DNA of 64,000 bases from an uncultured Flavobacteriaceae bacterium (GCA_937959395.1 CALGLR010000011.1:35289-99288); one strand, 5' to 3'; numbered from the stretch's first letter, positions 50,532-60,823 are shown. The notes: generated by a model from the sequence alone, not told the origin. Translations and numbers: made by a program.

Positions 50532-52295
50532 ATGCCTAAAAAAATAGAATCGAACCCATTAATTGACAGATTACCACCGCATCTTAAACAATTTATTAAA
50601 CCGCAAAATTACGAAGATTATTCTTCAATTAATCAAGCTGTTTGGCGTTACGTAATGCGTAAGAACGTATCCTATTTGAGTAAAGTTGCACATGAATCTT
50701 ATGCAAAAGGTCTAAAAATGACAGGAATTTCGATTGATGCGATACCAAGTATGTATGGTATGAATCGTATTCTTAAGGATATTGGTTGGGCAGCAGTAGC
50801 TGTAGATGGTTTTATCCCTCCAAATGCCTTTATGGAATTTCAAGCTTATAAAGTCTTAGTTATCGCTTCAGATATTCGCCAGTTAGAAAACATGGAATAT
50901 ACGCCAGCTCCAGATATTATTCATGAAGCTGCGGGACATGCCCCTATTATTGCTAATCCAGATTATGCAGAATATTTAAGACGTTTTGGAGAAATTGGAG
51001 CCAAAGCCATTTTATCTTCTCATGATAATGATATTTATGAAGCGGTTAGAACGTTGTCTATTTTAAAAGAAGCACCTAACTCCTCTCAAGAATCTATAAA
51101 TAAAGCTGAAAACTTAGTAAACGAGTTACAAAATAAAAAAGTGCCATTATCTGAAATGGCAAAAATTAGAAATTTACATTGGTGGACCGTTGAATATGGT
51201 CTAATTGGTACTTTAGAAAACCCAAAAATATATGGAGCTGGTTTACTATCCTCGATTGGGGAAAGTAAATGGTGTATGACTAATGAAGTAAAAAAGAAAC
51301 TATATAGTATCGATGCTGCCACACAAGAGTTTGATATTACTAAGCCTCAACCACAGTTATTCGTTACTCCAGATTTCGCTTACTTAATGCAAGTACTGGA
51401 AGAATTCTCTAATACCATGGCTTTAAGAAAAGGTGGGTTTAGAGGTTTGCAAAAACTTATTGATTCAAAAAAGATAGGATCGATAGAGTTAAACACTGGG
51501 TTACAAGTTTCAGGAGTTTTCACTAAACTGATTACTGATGAAGATAATAATGTTGTTTTCTTTAAAACTGAAGGCCCTACAGCTCTTGCAAATAGAGAAA
51601 AGGAGTTAATAGGACATGGTACAGATGCCAACCCAAATGGTATAAGTTCTCCTATTGGGAAACTTAAAGGAATTAGTTTAGCTATTGAAGATATGGGACC
51701 TCGCGATTTAAAAGCCTATAACTTTTATGACGGAAAACGTATTGCAATTGAATATGAAAGCGGGATAACTATTGAAGGTCTAAATGTTACTGGAATAAGA
51801 AATATTAACGGAAAACTAATTCTTATCCAGTTTGAAGACTGTACTGTTTCTTATAAAAACGACATTTTATTCTCTCCTAAAGACGGCACATTTAATCTTG
51901 CTGTTGGTTCTAAAATAGTATCTGCTTTTGCTGGAGCTGCAGATTATAGATCTTTTGATAATTTATACCACATTTCTTCTACAGAAACGATTAGACAAGA
52001 AAAAGGTGCACTAACTATTGAGCTAGAAACTCTATACGAGAAAGCAAGACAGATTAGAGAATCTAAAACTACCGATCTAAAGCAAGTTGAACTTATTTTT
52101 AATACCGTAAAGACTAATCATAAAAAAGATTGGTTATTATCTTTAGAACTTTATGAAATCGTGTCATTTTCTGAGGAAAACAGCCAAAAATTACTTATAT
52201 TGAAACATCTAAACGCCCTAATAGAGAACAGATCGGAAGTTGCCCATCTCATTAAAGACGGTCTTGAGCTAATACAACAACACGTAACTCAATAA
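50532..52295 (+). CDS. Phenylalanine 4-hydroxylase (aromatic amino acid hydroxylase), long form
   Basis: 587 residues. The catalytic domain (about 25-335) has the iron ligands H131 and H136 in IIHEAAGHAPII and E221 in HWWTVEYGL, as in pterin-dependent hydroxylases. Bacterial PhhA is usually about 260-300 residues; here another 250 residues follow with no recognised domain, a form I recall in Bacteroidota. It converts phenylalanine to tyrosine with O2 and a pterin cofactor. It is followed by a rhodanese gene 4 bp later. Near the paa cluster but transcribed separately. Confidence 0.88.
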   Translation: MPKKIESNPLIDRLPPHLKQFIKPQNYEDYSSINQAVWRYVMRKNVSYLSKVAHESYAKGLKMTGISIDAIPSMYGMNRILKDIGWAAVAVDGFIPPNAFMEFQAYKVLVIASDIRQLENMEYTPAPDIIHEAAGHAPIIANPDYAEYLRRFGEIGAKAILSSHDNDIYEAVRTLSILKEAPNSSQESINKAENLVNELQNKKVPLSEMAKIRNLHWWTVEYGLIGTLENPKIYGAGLLSSIGESKWCMTNEVKKKLYSIDAATQEFDITKPQPQLFVTPDFAYLMQVLEEFSNTMALRKGGFRGLQKLIDSKKIGSIELNTGLQVSGVFTKLITDEDNNVVFFKTEGPTALANREKELIGHGTDANPNGISSPIGKLKGISLAIEDMGPRDLKAYNFYDGKRIAIEYESGITIEGLNVTGIRNINGKLILIQFEDCTVSYKNDILFSPKDGTFNLAVGSKIVSAFAGAADYRSFDNLYHISSTETIRQEKGALTIELETLYEKARQIRESKTTDLKQVELIFNTVKTNHKKDWLLSLELYEIVSFSEENSQKLLILKHLNALIENRSEVAHLIKDGLELIQQHVTQ

Positions 52296-52299
52296 TAAA

Positions 52300-52620
52300 A
52301 TGGCTATTTTAAACTTAATATTAGGAAGCAGTTCAAAAAAAATTAAACAATTCAAATCTAGAGATGCAATCGTACTTGATGTTCGCTCTAAAACAGAATA
52401 CGAATCTGGAGCAATTCATGGCGCAAAACATATTCCGTTAACAGAACTAAAAACTCAAATAAATACAATAAGAGAATTTAAACGCCCTGTAATTACCTGT
52501 TGTACAAAAGGAGTAAGATCTGCTAATGCCGCTTCTATTTTACGCAGTTATGATATTGAAGCTATTAATGGTGGTGGATGGACTCGTTTAAATAAAAAAT
52601 TAGAACTTCAAGACTCTTAA
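52300..52620 (+). CDS. Rhodanese-like domain protein
   Basis: 106 residues, a single rhodanese domain. The active-site loop is CTKGVRS with the probable catalytic Cys at C68 (CCTKGVR), and DVRSKTEYESGAIHGAKHIPL is the typical first half. It is a sulfur-transfer or persulfide-carrying protein of the cytosol. Its ATG lies 4 bp after the hydroxylase stop, indicating an operon. Its last 21 bp overlap the 3' end of the convergent DUF4230 gene. Confidence 0.9.
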   Translation: MAILNLILGSSSKKIKQFKSRDAIVLDVRSKTEYESGAIHGAKHIPLTELKTQINTIREFKRPVITCCTKGVRSANAASILRSYDIEAINGGGWTRLNKKLELQDS

Positions 52621-53214
52621 TTCTTCGATATCCTTAACCGGTTTTTCGTTATACTCTAGTGTCCACCCTAAAGAATTGGTTAATATATAAAATTTAGAAA
52701 GCTCACTTATCAAACGGTTTTTAGCATTAGACTTTAAACTTGAAGCTTCTATTTTTTTCATTATTGATTGGTTTACAGCTTCTTTTATAGCATTATAATC
52801 TTTTGCATCGAAAGGGTTTAGAAAACCTTGCTGTATGTCGTAGTATTCAAAATCAGGATTTATTTTAATTTCTTCTTCTGGAATAGAGATAATTTGAAGT
52901 ATTTTATTTTCTTCATCAACACTATATTCTATTTTACTTAGATCATAAGCAACAGTAACTTCTGCATTTACAACAACTAATGCTTTTTTTTCTGCTGAAA
53001 TATAATCTGTAAATATTGTCTTGGAATTCTTATAATCAAAAACCTCACTAAAATGTCCTTCTGTAACGACAAGTTTACCAACTTGATTGATTTGCTTTTG
53101 TATTAATGCGGAATGCTCTTGAATAGTCGTTTTATCATTTTCTTGCTCACTACAATATTTAAAAATAAATAAAACTAATATGGTTAAAATAATGCCTAAT
53201 CCTATATTTTTCAT
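52600..53214 (-). CDS. DUF4230 membrane-anchored protein
   Basis: 204 residues. There is an N-terminal membrane anchor (IGLGIILTILVLFIFKYC, about 4-21), then a soluble domain with the DUF4230 pattern (QVGKLVVTEGHFSEVFDYK, KKALVVVNAEVTVAYDLSKIE, SIPEEEIKINPDFEYYDIQQGF). Related proteins are found widely in Bacteroidota and Firmicutes; the role is unknown. It is convergent with the rhodanese gene with a 21-bp overlap. Upstream lies a 531-bp gap. Confidence 0.85.
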   Translation of the reverse strand: MKNIGLGIILTILVLFIFKYCSEQENDKTTIQEHSALIQKQINQVGKLVVTEGHFSEVFDYKNSKTIFTDYISAEKKALVVVNAEVTVAYDLSKIEYSVDEENKILQIISIPEEEIKINPDFEYYDIQQGFLNPFDAKDYNAIKEAVNQSIMKKIEASSLKSNAKNRLISELSKFYILTNSLGWTLEYNEKPVKDIEELRVLKF

Positions 53215-53553
53215 GTGTTCATATCTATTATTTTTTATTAGTCACATGCAGTTCGCTATTAATGATTTTCCTTAAGTGATAATTTTTTGAATATGCTCGT
53301 TTCATGCTTAAATCTAAGCATTAAAAAAGCATCAGCTAATTCTTTTTATTAAAGAAACTAACTAATGCTTGGATTAATTGATTAATAGCTCTGTAAATAT
53401 ATGCTAGAGTGAAACTTAGGACACAAAATAATCGTTTAAGTTATCGTTATACTAGATAACAGGAAAATCAAAATAATTAATATTCAATTTATAAAAATTA
53501 AATGATCAATTATTAACGAAAACAAGAAGAACCCAGATTTAATAGAAAAGAAA
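53215..53553. other. Intergenic region with a long imperfect hairpin
   Basis: Part of the 531-bp gap between DUF4230 and GSCFA. AATCTAAGCATTA (53311-53323) pairs with TAATGCTTGGATT (53363-53375) and the interior can extend the stem. This may be a repeat element or an RNA structure. No ORF or tRNA seen. Confidence 0.45.
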
Positions 53554-53597
53554 AAGTCAGTAAAAAATATTCTACGAATATTGTTTTCTACTGACTT
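53554..53597 (-). terminator. Hairpin terminator after the GSCFA gene
   Basis: AAGTCAGTA...AATATT and AATATT...TACTGACTT form a long stem at 53554-53597, about 150 bp past the GSCFA stop. It could end the alaS-GSCFA transcript. The region between it and 53745 shows nothing else. Confidence 0.5.
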
Positions 53598-53745
53598 AAA
53601 GGTATTTTCAGACTAATTGCATTACTAAATTACAATTAATTATGTGTGCATAATTAATTTATCGATAAAAGTCTTAAAAATTATGTTTAATGAACAATCT
53701 ATAAAAAAACAGAATAATTCGTTAATTAATACAATAAATACTGTT

Positions 53746-54708
53746 TTAAAATGTGATATGTGTAATCTTCTGTTTTAAGAATTTTTGTTTTTCTTTTAAT
53801 TTTTTAACAAACTTAAGATGTGATTCTGAATAGGGATTATTTGGAATATGAGATAATCCTCTTTGAATTCCCTCAATGTCTTGCATTATTTTTAAGGCTT
53901 CTTTATTAATCCAGTTTTTTTTAAAGCGCTCCCAGATATAATTAACAGCAGTATCATTAGGATGCAACATATCTTGCTTATAAAAACGGTAATCTCTAAG
54001 TTCGTCCATCATAATTTCAAAAGATGGGAAATACTCCAAAGTGTTAGAATTGGCTAATGATTGGATATTTATAACTTCATGAATTGCAGAAATTAAATGC
54101 GCTTTACTTTGTGTATTTTCAACAAAACCATCTTTAATATGACGAACTGGTGAAACCGTTAGAACAATTACAGCTTTTGGGTTTACTTTTTTTATAGTAT
54201 TAATTATTGTTTTTAAACTTTGTACAATAGTCTCTATAGATAATAATTCTTTATTAAATGCCTTTTGCGGCACTTTATGACAATTAGCTACAATTACACC
54301 ATTCTCTATTAAACGATAGACCCAGGCCGTACCTAATGTTATAATTATATGTGAAGCTTCATGAATTTGTTTATTCGCAATACCTATATTTTCATTTAGA
54401 ACATTTAGTAAAGTTGATTTGTTAGAATGGCTCAACTTAGAGTGTGCTTCATAACAATGCCATTGTTCATTTTGAAAGAAAACTGTTTCATCATTATATT
54501 TTATATTAGACGTCGCTTTAACAACTAAGTTTTCAATGGCTTTAGGATGAAATAAAATACCAAAAGGATTTATCGCATTTTGAAATTTATAGTAATTGAA
54601 TTTCTCTCCTATGTTTTCAGCAAAACAAGAACCTAACAATACTAATTTAGAATTATAATCTATAGGATTAGATGCTTCTTTAATAGGTATTTCGGTTTGT
54701 AGTTTCAT
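53746..54708 (-). CDS. GSCFA-domain protein
   Basis: 320 residues with the name-giving motif LLGSCFAENIGEKF near residues 29-42, then NPFGILFHPKAI, a TLGTAWVYR strand and TVSPVRH with a late HPNDTAVNYIW. This is the SGNH/GDSL-like hydrolase fold typical of Bacteroidota GSCFA proteins, presumed esterases or acyl-transferases for surface glycans. The catalytic Ser would be in GSCF and the His in the late HPND. It lies downstream of alaS in the same direction (32-bp gap with an R2 hairpin), so it is probably co-transcribed. Confidence 0.9.
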   Translation of the reverse strand: MKLQTEIPIKEASNPIDYNSKLVLLGSCFAENIGEKFNYYKFQNAINPFGILFHPKAIENLVVKATSNIKYNDETVFFQNEQWHCYEAHSKLSHSNKSTLLNVLNENIGIANKQIHEASHIIITLGTAWVYRLIENGVIVANCHKVPQKAFNKELLSIETIVQSLKTIINTIKKVNPKAVIVLTVSPVRHIKDGFVENTQSKAHLISAIHEVINIQSLANSNTLEYFPSFEIMMDELRDYRFYKQDMLHPNDTAVNYIWERFKKNWINKEALKIMQDIEGIQRGLSHIPNNPYSESHLKFVKKLKEKQKFLKQKITHITF

Positions 54709-54716
54709 AGCATGAG

Positions 54717-54736
54717 ATTCCTGCTTTCGCAGGAAT
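54717..54736. repeat. R2-type hairpin 8 nt before the GSCFA start codon
   Basis: ATTCCTGC-TTTC-GCAGGAAT, perfect 8-bp stem in the alaS-GSCFA gap. It is the sixth hairpin in this window at 4-9 nt from a start codon and the only one of the six outside the paa cluster. Confidence 0.8.
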
Positions 54737-54740
54737 TTAA

Positions 54741-57356
54741 TTATTCAATATATTTTTTTGCTTCAATTAATGCTTTTTCAACACCATAAGGGTTTTTACC
54801 TCCTGCTGTAGCATAAAATGGTTGTCCGCCGCCGCCGCCATGAATTAACTTCCCTAATTCACGAACTACTTTTCCGGCATCTAAACTACGCTCTGCAACT
54901 AATTCCTTAGAAATGTAACACGTTAGCATTGCTTTACCTTCACTGGCAGTACCAAATAACAAAAATAAATTTTTATGTTTTTCACCTAAACCAAAAGCGA
55001 CATCTTTAATTCCTCCCGCATCTAAATCTACTTGTTTTGAGAGAAATTGAACGCCATTAATTTCTACTAATTCATTAATTAGCTCGTTCTTTATATTCTT
55101 TGCTTTGTCTTTTAATAAACTTTCTATTTGCTTCTTAAGTCCTGTATTTTCATTTTTTAAAGCCTCTAAAGCTTTAACAGGTTCTTTTGCATTGTTTAAT
55201 AAATCTTTCATTTCGAAATAAGCTCTATTATTATCGAAATAAAAATCTTTAACTGCATCATTTGTAATGGCCTCTATACGTCGAATACCAGAAGCTACGG
55301 CGCTTTCGGATACAATTTTAAAATGCCATATGTCTGCCGTATTTTTCACATGAGTTCCCCCACAAAGTTCTATAGATTGCCCAAAACGAATCGTTCTTAC
55401 AGCATCACCATATTTCTCACCAAATAAAGCCATCGCACCATCTGCAATTGCATTTTCCATGGGTACGTTTCTATTTTCTTCTAAAAACAACTTCCCTTCT
55501 ATTCTTCGGTTTACAAAATCTTCAACGGCTCTTAATTGATCAACAGTTAACTTTGAAAAATGTGAAAAATCGAAACGCAAGTATTTTGAATGCACCGCAC
55601 TTCCTTTTTGTTCAACATGTGTTCCTAATATTTCTCGTAAAGCTTGATGCAATAAATGTGTTGCTGTATGGTTACATTCTGTTCTATGACGTTGCTTTTG
55701 ATCTACAACTGCTTTAAAAGTCTCACTTAAATGCTTTGGTAAATTTTTAGTAAAATGAATAATGACATTACTCTCTTTTTTAGTATCTAATATGTATACA
55801 ACATCACCGTTAGGAACTTCCAAATACCCTTTATCTCCAACTTGCCCACCGCCTTCAGCATAAAAAGGCGTTAAATTAAAGACCAATTGGTACATTTCAC
55901 CATCCTTTTTAGAAACTACTTTTCGATATCGTGTTAGTTTAACATTAGCTTCTAAAGTATCATACCCTATAAACTCTTCTTCGCTATCTTCCAATAGAAC
56001 AGTCCAATCGTCTGTAGACATTTCACTCGCTGCACGAGAACGGTCTTTTTGTTTCTGTAATTCTTTTTTAAAACCAACTTCATCTAAAGTTAAATTCTTT
56101 TCAGAAAGTATTAAAGCCGTTAGATCTATTGGAAATCCATAAGTATCATAAAGCTCAAATGCTTTTTCTCCAGATACTTCTTTTCCATTACTGGTTTCTA
56201 TAATACGATCTAATAATAGCAGACCTTGATCTAATGTTCTTAAAAACGAGGTTTCTTCTTCTCTAATAACATTTTCAATTAATTGTTTTTGTGTTTTAAG
56301 TTCTGGAAAAGCGTTTCCCATGTTACGACTTAAAACATCAACCAATCGATATATAAATGGTTCTTTTTTATCTAAAAACGTAAAACCATAACGTACTGCA
56401 CGACGCAGAATACGACGAATTACATAACCTGCACCAGTATTACTAGGTAGTTGTCCATCGGCAATAGAAAAAGCGACTGCCCTAACATGATCGCTAATAA
56501 CACGAATAGCAATGTCTGTTTTCTCGTCCTTATTATAACCTGTATTTGTAATGGTTTCTATTTCACGAATAATTGGAGTAAAGACATCGGTATCATAATT
56601 AGACTGCACCCCTTGAAGCACCATACATAAACGTTCAAAACCCATTCCAGTATCGATATGTTTATTTGGTAAATTTTCTAAAGAACCATTTGCTTTCCTG
56701 TTATATTGCATAAATACCAAATTCCATATTTCTACAACATGAGGGTGATCTTCATTTATTAAATCTTTACCTGGTACTTTTGCTTTCTCTTCAGCTGAAC
56801 GAATATCTGCATGAATCTCACTACAAGGCCCGCAAGGTCCCTGTTCTCCCATTTCCCAGAAATTATCTTTCTTATTCCCCATAAGAATACGGTCTTCTGG
56901 AATTATCGCTTTCCAGAAATCGTAAGCTTCTTGATCCATTGGAAGTTTATCATCATCGTTGCTTCCTTCGAAAACTGTAACATATAAACTATCCTTATCA
57001 ATACCATATTCTTTTGTTAGCAGTTCCCATGCCCAAGAAATAGCTTCTTTTTTAAAATAATCTCCAAAACTCCAATTACCTAACATCTCAAAAAGAGTAT
57101 GATGGTAGGTATCATAACCTACTTCTTCAAGATCGTTATGCTTACCTGAAACTCTTAAGCATTTTTGCGAATCTGCGAGTCGTGTGTTTTTTGGTTTTGC
57201 ATTTCCTAAAAAGTATTCTTTAAAAGGTGCCATTCCAGAATTAACAAACATTAATGTAGGGTCATCTTTTAAAACCATTGGTGCAGAAGGCACTACTGTA
57301 TGCTTTTTATTTTCGTAAAAAGATAAAAATTTAGAACGTATGTCTTTAGAATTCAT
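54741..57356 (-). CDS. alaS: Alanyl-tRNA synthetase
   Basis: 871 residues, the normal length. The N-terminal class II catalytic domain begins [19 protein letters not shown] with motif 2 in the [23 protein letters not shown] region. The editing domain has H563 and H567 (HTATH) and C665 and H669 (CGGTH) binding zinc. A C-terminal helical region (about 725-770) is followed by the C-Ala glycine-rich [14 protein letters not shown]. It is an essential cytosolic enzyme. It is divergent from the M23 peptidase gene and has a 224-bp promoter gap. Confidence 0.98.
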   Translation of the reverse strand: MNSKDIRSKFLSFYENKKHTVVPSAPMVLKDDPTLMFVNSGMAPFKEYFLGNAKPKNTRLADSQKCLRVSGKHNDLEEVGYDTYHHTLFEMLGNWSFGDYFKKEAISWAWELLTKEYGIDKDSLYVTVFEGSNDDDKLPMDQEAYDFWKAIIPEDRILMGNKKDNFWEMGEQGPCGPCSEIHADIRSAEEKAKVPGKDLINEDHPHVVEIWNLVFMQYNRKANGSLENLPNKHIDTGMGFERLCMVLQGVQSNYDTDVFTPIIREIETITNTGYNKDEKTDIAIRVISDHVRAVAFSIADGQLPSNTGAGYVIRRILRRAVRYGFTFLDKKEPFIYRLVDVLSRNMGNAFPELKTQKQLIENVIREEETSFLRTLDQGLLLLDRIIETSNGKEVSGEKAFELYDTYGFPIDLTALILSEKNLTLDEVGFKKELQKQKDRSRAASEMSTDDWTVLLEDSEEEFIGYDTLEANVKLTRYRKVVSKKDGEMYQLVFNLTPFYAEGGGQVGDKGYLEVPNGDVVYILDTKKESNVIIHFTKNLPKHLSETFKAVVDQKQRHRTECNHTATHLLHQALREILGTHVEQKGSAVHSKYLRFDFSHFSKLTVDQLRAVEDFVNRRIEGKLFLEENRNVPMENAIADGAMALFGEKYGDAVRTIRFGQSIELCGGTHVKNTADIWHFKIVSESAVASGIRRIEAITNDAVKDFYFDNNRAYFEMKDLLNNAKEPVKALEALKNENTGLKKQIESLLKDKAKNIKNELINELVEINGVQFLSKQVDLDAGGIKDVAFGLGEKHKNLFLLFGTASEGKAMLTCYISKELVAERSLDAGKVVRELGKLIHGGGGGQPFYATAGGKNPYGVEKALIEAKKYIE

Positions 57357-57580
57357 AAAATGTATACTATCAGTTTTACTAAAACAACTCTGTTTTAGAC
57401 GGCTTTTTAAATTGTCTCTGCAAATTTATTCTAAATAATGTAATGAGCATAAATAGTTTAAAAATATTATACATTTATTTTATAAATTGATAGTTAAAAT
57501 ATTTTTGTAGGTTTGTTCGTTCCTATATCTACACTAACCCTCTTATAATTGAGCAAACAAAAAATTATATTTAACAGATA

Positions 57581-58552
57581 ATGAGCAAGGTAAAATATTA
57601 TTATGACGCTGAGACGCTTTCTTATCGAAAAATAAAACGTAAGAAAAGAAGAACTTTAAAGTATGTATTTGGTTTTTTAACTGCTGCTGCACTTTTTGGT
57701 TTCTTAACTGTTTTTATTGCAGGTCAATTCTTTGAATCTCCAAAAGAAAAAGCTATAAAAAGAGAGCTTACTAACATGCAGTTACAGTTTGATTTACTAA
57801 ATAAAAAAATGAATGAAGCTGAAAATGTTTTAGCAAACATTCAAGATAGAGATAATAACATTTATCGTTTATACTTTGAAGTAAACCCAATCCCTGAGGA
57901 ACAGCGAAGAGCTGGTTTTGGTGGAATAAATCGATATAAAAGCTTAGAAGGTTTTGATAATTCTAAACTTATTATTGAAAGTAATAAACGTATTGACATA
58001 TTACAAAAGCAAATTGTTGTTCAATCCAAATCGTTAGATGAAATTAAAGTTTTAGCCGAAGAAAAAGAGAAATTACTTGAAGCAATTCCTGCAATTCAAC
58101 CCGTTAGAAATGAAGATTTAAAAAAGATGGCTTCTGGTTATGGATACAGATCAGACCCCTTTACTAAAGCTAGAAAATTTCATAAAGGAATGGACTTTAC
58201 TGCACCTAGAGGTACTCCCGTTTATGCTTCTGGTGACGGCGTAGTAAAACGAGTAGACGGAAGAGCATCTGGTTATGGAAAGCATATTAGAATAGATCAT
58301 GGTTATGGCTATAGATCACTTTATGCCCATTTATATAAATATAATGTAAAGAAAAATCAAAAAGTTAAACGTGGAGACCTAATAGGTTTTGTAGGCAGTA
58401 CTGGTCGTTCTGAAGCACCACATTTACATTATGAAATTTGGAAAGATGGTAATCGTATTAATCCTATTAATTTTTACTATGGTAGTTTATCTGCTTCAGA
58501 GTTTGATGAACTTGTGAAACGTGCTTCAGTAGAAAATCAATCTCTAGATTAA
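57581..58552 (+). CDS. M23-family peptidase (LytM endopeptidase-like)
   Basis: 323 residues. An N-terminal membrane anchor (about 28-50) and a coiled-coil-like region (about 55-165) precede the M23 domain. Zinc ligands are H201 and D205 (HKGMDF) and H283 of HLH (281-283), with H250 (AHLYKY) as the general base. It is probably a periplasmic murein endopeptidase acting on cell-wall crosslinks. It heads an operon with MerR, LemA and two TPM genes; its stop and the MerR start overlap by one base (TAATG). Confidence 0.93.
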   Translation: MSKVKYYYDAETLSYRKIKRKKRRTLKYVFGFLTAAALFGFLTVFIAGQFFESPKEKAIKRELTNMQLQFDLLNKKMNEAENVLANIQDRDNNIYRLYFEVNPIPEEQRRAGFGGINRYKSLEGFDNSKLIIESNKRIDILQKQIVVQSKSLDEIKVLAEEKEKLLEAIPAIQPVRNEDLKKMASGYGYRSDPFTKARKFHKGMDFTAPRGTPVYASGDGVVKRVDGRASGYGKHIRIDHGYGYRSLYAHLYKYNVKKNQKVKRGDLIGFVGSTGRSEAPHLHYEIWKDGNRINPINFYYGSLSASEFDELVKRASVENQSLD

Positions 58553-58881
58553 TGCAAATAGAACTTCCAGAAAAACGTTATTATGCAATTGGTGAAGTCG
58601 CCAAAGCTTTTAACGTTAATACTTCTCTTATACGCTTCTGGGAAAAAGAATTTGATGTATTAAAACCTAAAAAAAATGCAAAAGGGAATAGAAAATTCAC
58701 GCCCGAAGACATAAAAAACCTTAAATTTATATATCATTTAGTAAAAGAACGTGGTTTTACACTCGAAGGCGCTAAAACACATCTTAAAGAAGAAAAACAT
58801 AAATCACTTTCTAATTTTGAAATTATAAATAAATTAGAACATGTAAAAAGTCAACTTATTAAACTAAAGAATGAATTATAA
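58552..58881 (+). CDS. MerR-family transcriptional regulator
   Basis: 109 residues. The N-terminal MerR winged helix-turn-helix (YYAIGEVAKAFNVNTSLIRFWEKEFDVLKPKKNAKGNRKF) covers about 10-50, followed by a second helical segment (LEGAKTHLKEE) and a short coiled coil (LEHVKSQLIKLKNEL). There is no metal-binding C-terminus. It lies within the operon between M23 and LemA with a 1-bp overlap upstream, an arrangement I recall from other flavobacteria. It may sense envelope state; not shown by the sequence. Confidence 0.93.
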   Translation: MQIELPEKRYYAIGEVAKAFNVNTSLIRFWEKEFDVLKPKKNAKGNRKFTPEDIKNLKFIYHLVKERGFTLEGAKTHLKEEKHKSLSNFEIINKLEHVKSQLIKLKNEL

Positions 58882-58918
58882 TCAACTACCACAAAACACA
58901 ACTAAAAAATCTAACACA

Positions 58919-59518
58919 ATGAAAAAATGGCTTATACCAGTAATTATTTTAGCAATAATTGCTGTATCATTATACTCTTGGGGTAAAAACTTTAATAATA
59001 CCGCTGTCGATTTAAAAGAAGCCTCTACAAAATCATGGGCAAATGTTGAAAGTAGTTATCAAAGAAGAAACGATCTTATAGGGAATTTAGTAAAAACCGT
59101 ACAAGGTGCTGCCGATTTCGAAAAAGGAACACTCGAAGCTGTTATTAATGCTCGTGCTAAAGCAACTTCTATAACAATAGATCCTTCAAACATAACTCCA
59201 GAACAACTTGCTAAATTTAATAAAGTACAAGGTGGCTTAAGCGGTGCCTTAAAAAGTTTATTAGTAACTGTAGAACGTTACCCAGATTTAAAAGCAAATC
59301 AAAATTTCTTAGAGCTACAATCTCAATTAGAAGGAACAGAAAATAGAATTAATGTTTCTCGCGACCGTTTTAATGAATCTGTAGAACCATACAATAAGCA
59401 TGTAAAACGTTTTCCTAACTCTATTTTAGCTGGGATTTTCAACTTTAATGACCTGAGTTATTATAAAGCTGAAGCTGGAAGTGAAAACGCTCCAGATGTA
59501 GATTTCGATTTTAAATAA
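58919..59518 (+). CDS. LemA-family protein
   Basis: 199 residues from the ATG at 58919, which gives an N-terminal membrane helix (KKWLIPVIILAIIAVSLYSWG). An upstream in-frame ATG at 58871 lies inside the MerR coding end and would add 16 polar residues, so it is less likely. The LemA domain contains WANVESSYQRRNDLIGNLVKTVQGAADFEKGTLEAVINARAKA (about 38-80; key RRNDLI) and NVSRDRFNESVEPYNKHVKRFPNSILAGIF. It is exported, membrane-anchored and of unknown function, commonly next to TPM proteins as here. Confidence 0.95.
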   Translation: MKKWLIPVIILAIIAVSLYSWGKNFNNTAVDLKEASTKSWANVESSYQRRNDLIGNLVKTVQGAADFEKGTLEAVINARAKATSITIDPSNITPEQLAKFNKVQGGLSGALKSLLVTVERYPDLKANQNFLELQSQLEGTENRINVSRDRFNESVEPYNKHVKRFPNSILAGIFNFNDLSYYKAEAGSENAPDVDFDFK

Positions 59519-59519
59519 A

Positions 59520-59960
59520 ATGGGGAATACCGTTGAAAGCTTTCTAACTGTTATTGAAGAACAAGAAATTGTTGCAGCCATTCGTGAAGCAGAGTTAAAT
59601 ACTTCTGGAGAAATTCGAGTACACATTGAAGATCATTGCGAGAACAAAGTAAATGAGCGTGCTTTAGAAGTATTTAAAACACTACATATGGATAATACTA
59701 GAGAACGTAACGGTTTACTTATATATGTTGCAGTTTGTGATAAAACTTTTGGCATATATGGAGACAAAGGGATTGATAAAGTAGTTGCTAACCACTTTTG
59801 GGATGCGACTAAAGACGTTATAGAGTCTCATTTTAAAAAAGGACATTTCAAACAAGGCATTGTGGACGGAGTACTTCTTGCTGGTGAGCAACTTAAAAAG
59901 TACTTTCCCTATGATTCAAATGATTTAAACGAATTATCAAATACTATTTCAAAAGGTTAA
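59520..59960 (+). CDS. TPM-domain protein (cytosolic form)
   Basis: 146 residues without signal peptide, TPM_phosphatase-type domain: EQEIVAAIREAELNTSGEIRVHIEDHC, NGLLIYVAVCDKTFGIYGDKGIDK and a helical C-terminus. It follows lemA with one base between. TPM proteins with LemA occur together in many bacteria. Its function is unclear. Confidence 0.88.
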   Translation: MGNTVESFLTVIEEQEIVAAIREAELNTSGEIRVHIEDHCENKVNERALEVFKTLHMDNTRERNGLLIYVAVCDKTFGIYGDKGIDKVVANHFWDATKDVIESHFKKGHFKQGIVDGVLLAGEQLKKYFPYDSNDLNELSNTISKG

Positions 59961-59971
59961 ATTTAATACGT

Positions 59972-60823
59972 ATGCAGTTCTCGGTCCTAAATCTTCAATT
60001 TTATTCTTTCGTTAAAAAGCGGTTCTTTTTATCACTAGCACTTATACTATTTGCTGTATCACTTGGCTTTTCTCAGTTTAAAATACCAGAAAAACCAAAA
60101 CTTCAAACTAGTGTTTATGATTATATAAACCTTTTAAACCCTTCGCAAAAAAAGAACTTAGAAAATAAACTCATAAAATACTCTGACTCTACTTCTACTC
60201 AAATAGTAGTTGCCATTATTAATTCTACTGAAGGAGAATATATAAATTACTTAGGTACCAAATGGGCTCAACAATGGGGTATTGGACAAGCAAAAGAAGA
60301 CAATGGAACCTTTATACTTTTAGCTAGAAACGATAGGAAGATTGGCATTAATACTGGCCAAGGTGTAGAACATTTACTAACAGACGCAATCTCTAAAAGA
60401 ATCATTGAAAGAGATATTATTCCGCATTTTAAGCGCAACGATTATTATGGAGGATTAAATAAAGCCAGCGAATCGATTTTTGAAGTTATGAACGGTGAAT
60501 ATAAAGGCACTAGACAAGCTTCTTCAGGAGAAGGGTTTCCAATTGGTTTACTTTTCTTTTTATTTATTGTTTTTATAATCATTCTCATTGCCATTTCTAA
60601 AAACAGAAAAGGAGGTGGTAATAATGGTAACGGAAGACATTATGGCGATTCTGTAGGAAGAGACATTCTTGAGGCCATAATACTTAGTAATTCTGGTCGT
60701 GGTGGCTACCGAAGAAGCTCTGGAGGTTTTGGAGGTGGCGGCAGCTTTGGTGGCGGCGGTGGTTTTGGAGGCGGTTTTGGCGGTGGCAGCTTTGGTGGTG
60801 GTGGCGCTTCTGGTGGCTGGTAA
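59972..60823 (+). CDS. TPM-domain protein with Gly-rich membrane-anchored tail (YgcG type)
   Basis: 283 residues. Signal sequence in the first 35 residues (FLSLALILFAVSLGFSQ), a TPM domain (about 40-170: VYDYINLLNPSQKKNLENKL, QIVVAIINSTEG, IGINTGQGVEHLLTD), a membrane helix (GLLFFLFIVFIIILIAIS, about 190-208) and a Gly/Ser/Phe-rich C-terminal tail. The start at 59972 gives an unusual 15-residue lead before FVKKRFFLS, but no other start codon exists before the hydrophobic core. Its role in photosystem or envelope repair in other phyla is not evident here. Confidence 0.9.
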   Translation: MQFSVLNLQFYSFVKKRFFLSLALILFAVSLGFSQFKIPEKPKLQTSVYDYINLLNPSQKKNLENKLIKYSDSTSTQIVVAIINSTEGEYINYLGTKWAQQWGIGQAKEDNGTFILLARNDRKIGINTGQGVEHLLTDAISKRIIERDIIPHFKRNDYYGGLNKASESIFEVMNGEYKGTRQASSGEGFPIGLLFFLFIVFIIILIAISKNRKGGGNNGNGRHYGDSVGRDILEAIILSNSGRGGYRRSSGGFGGGGSFGGGGGFGGGFGGGSFGGGGASGGW

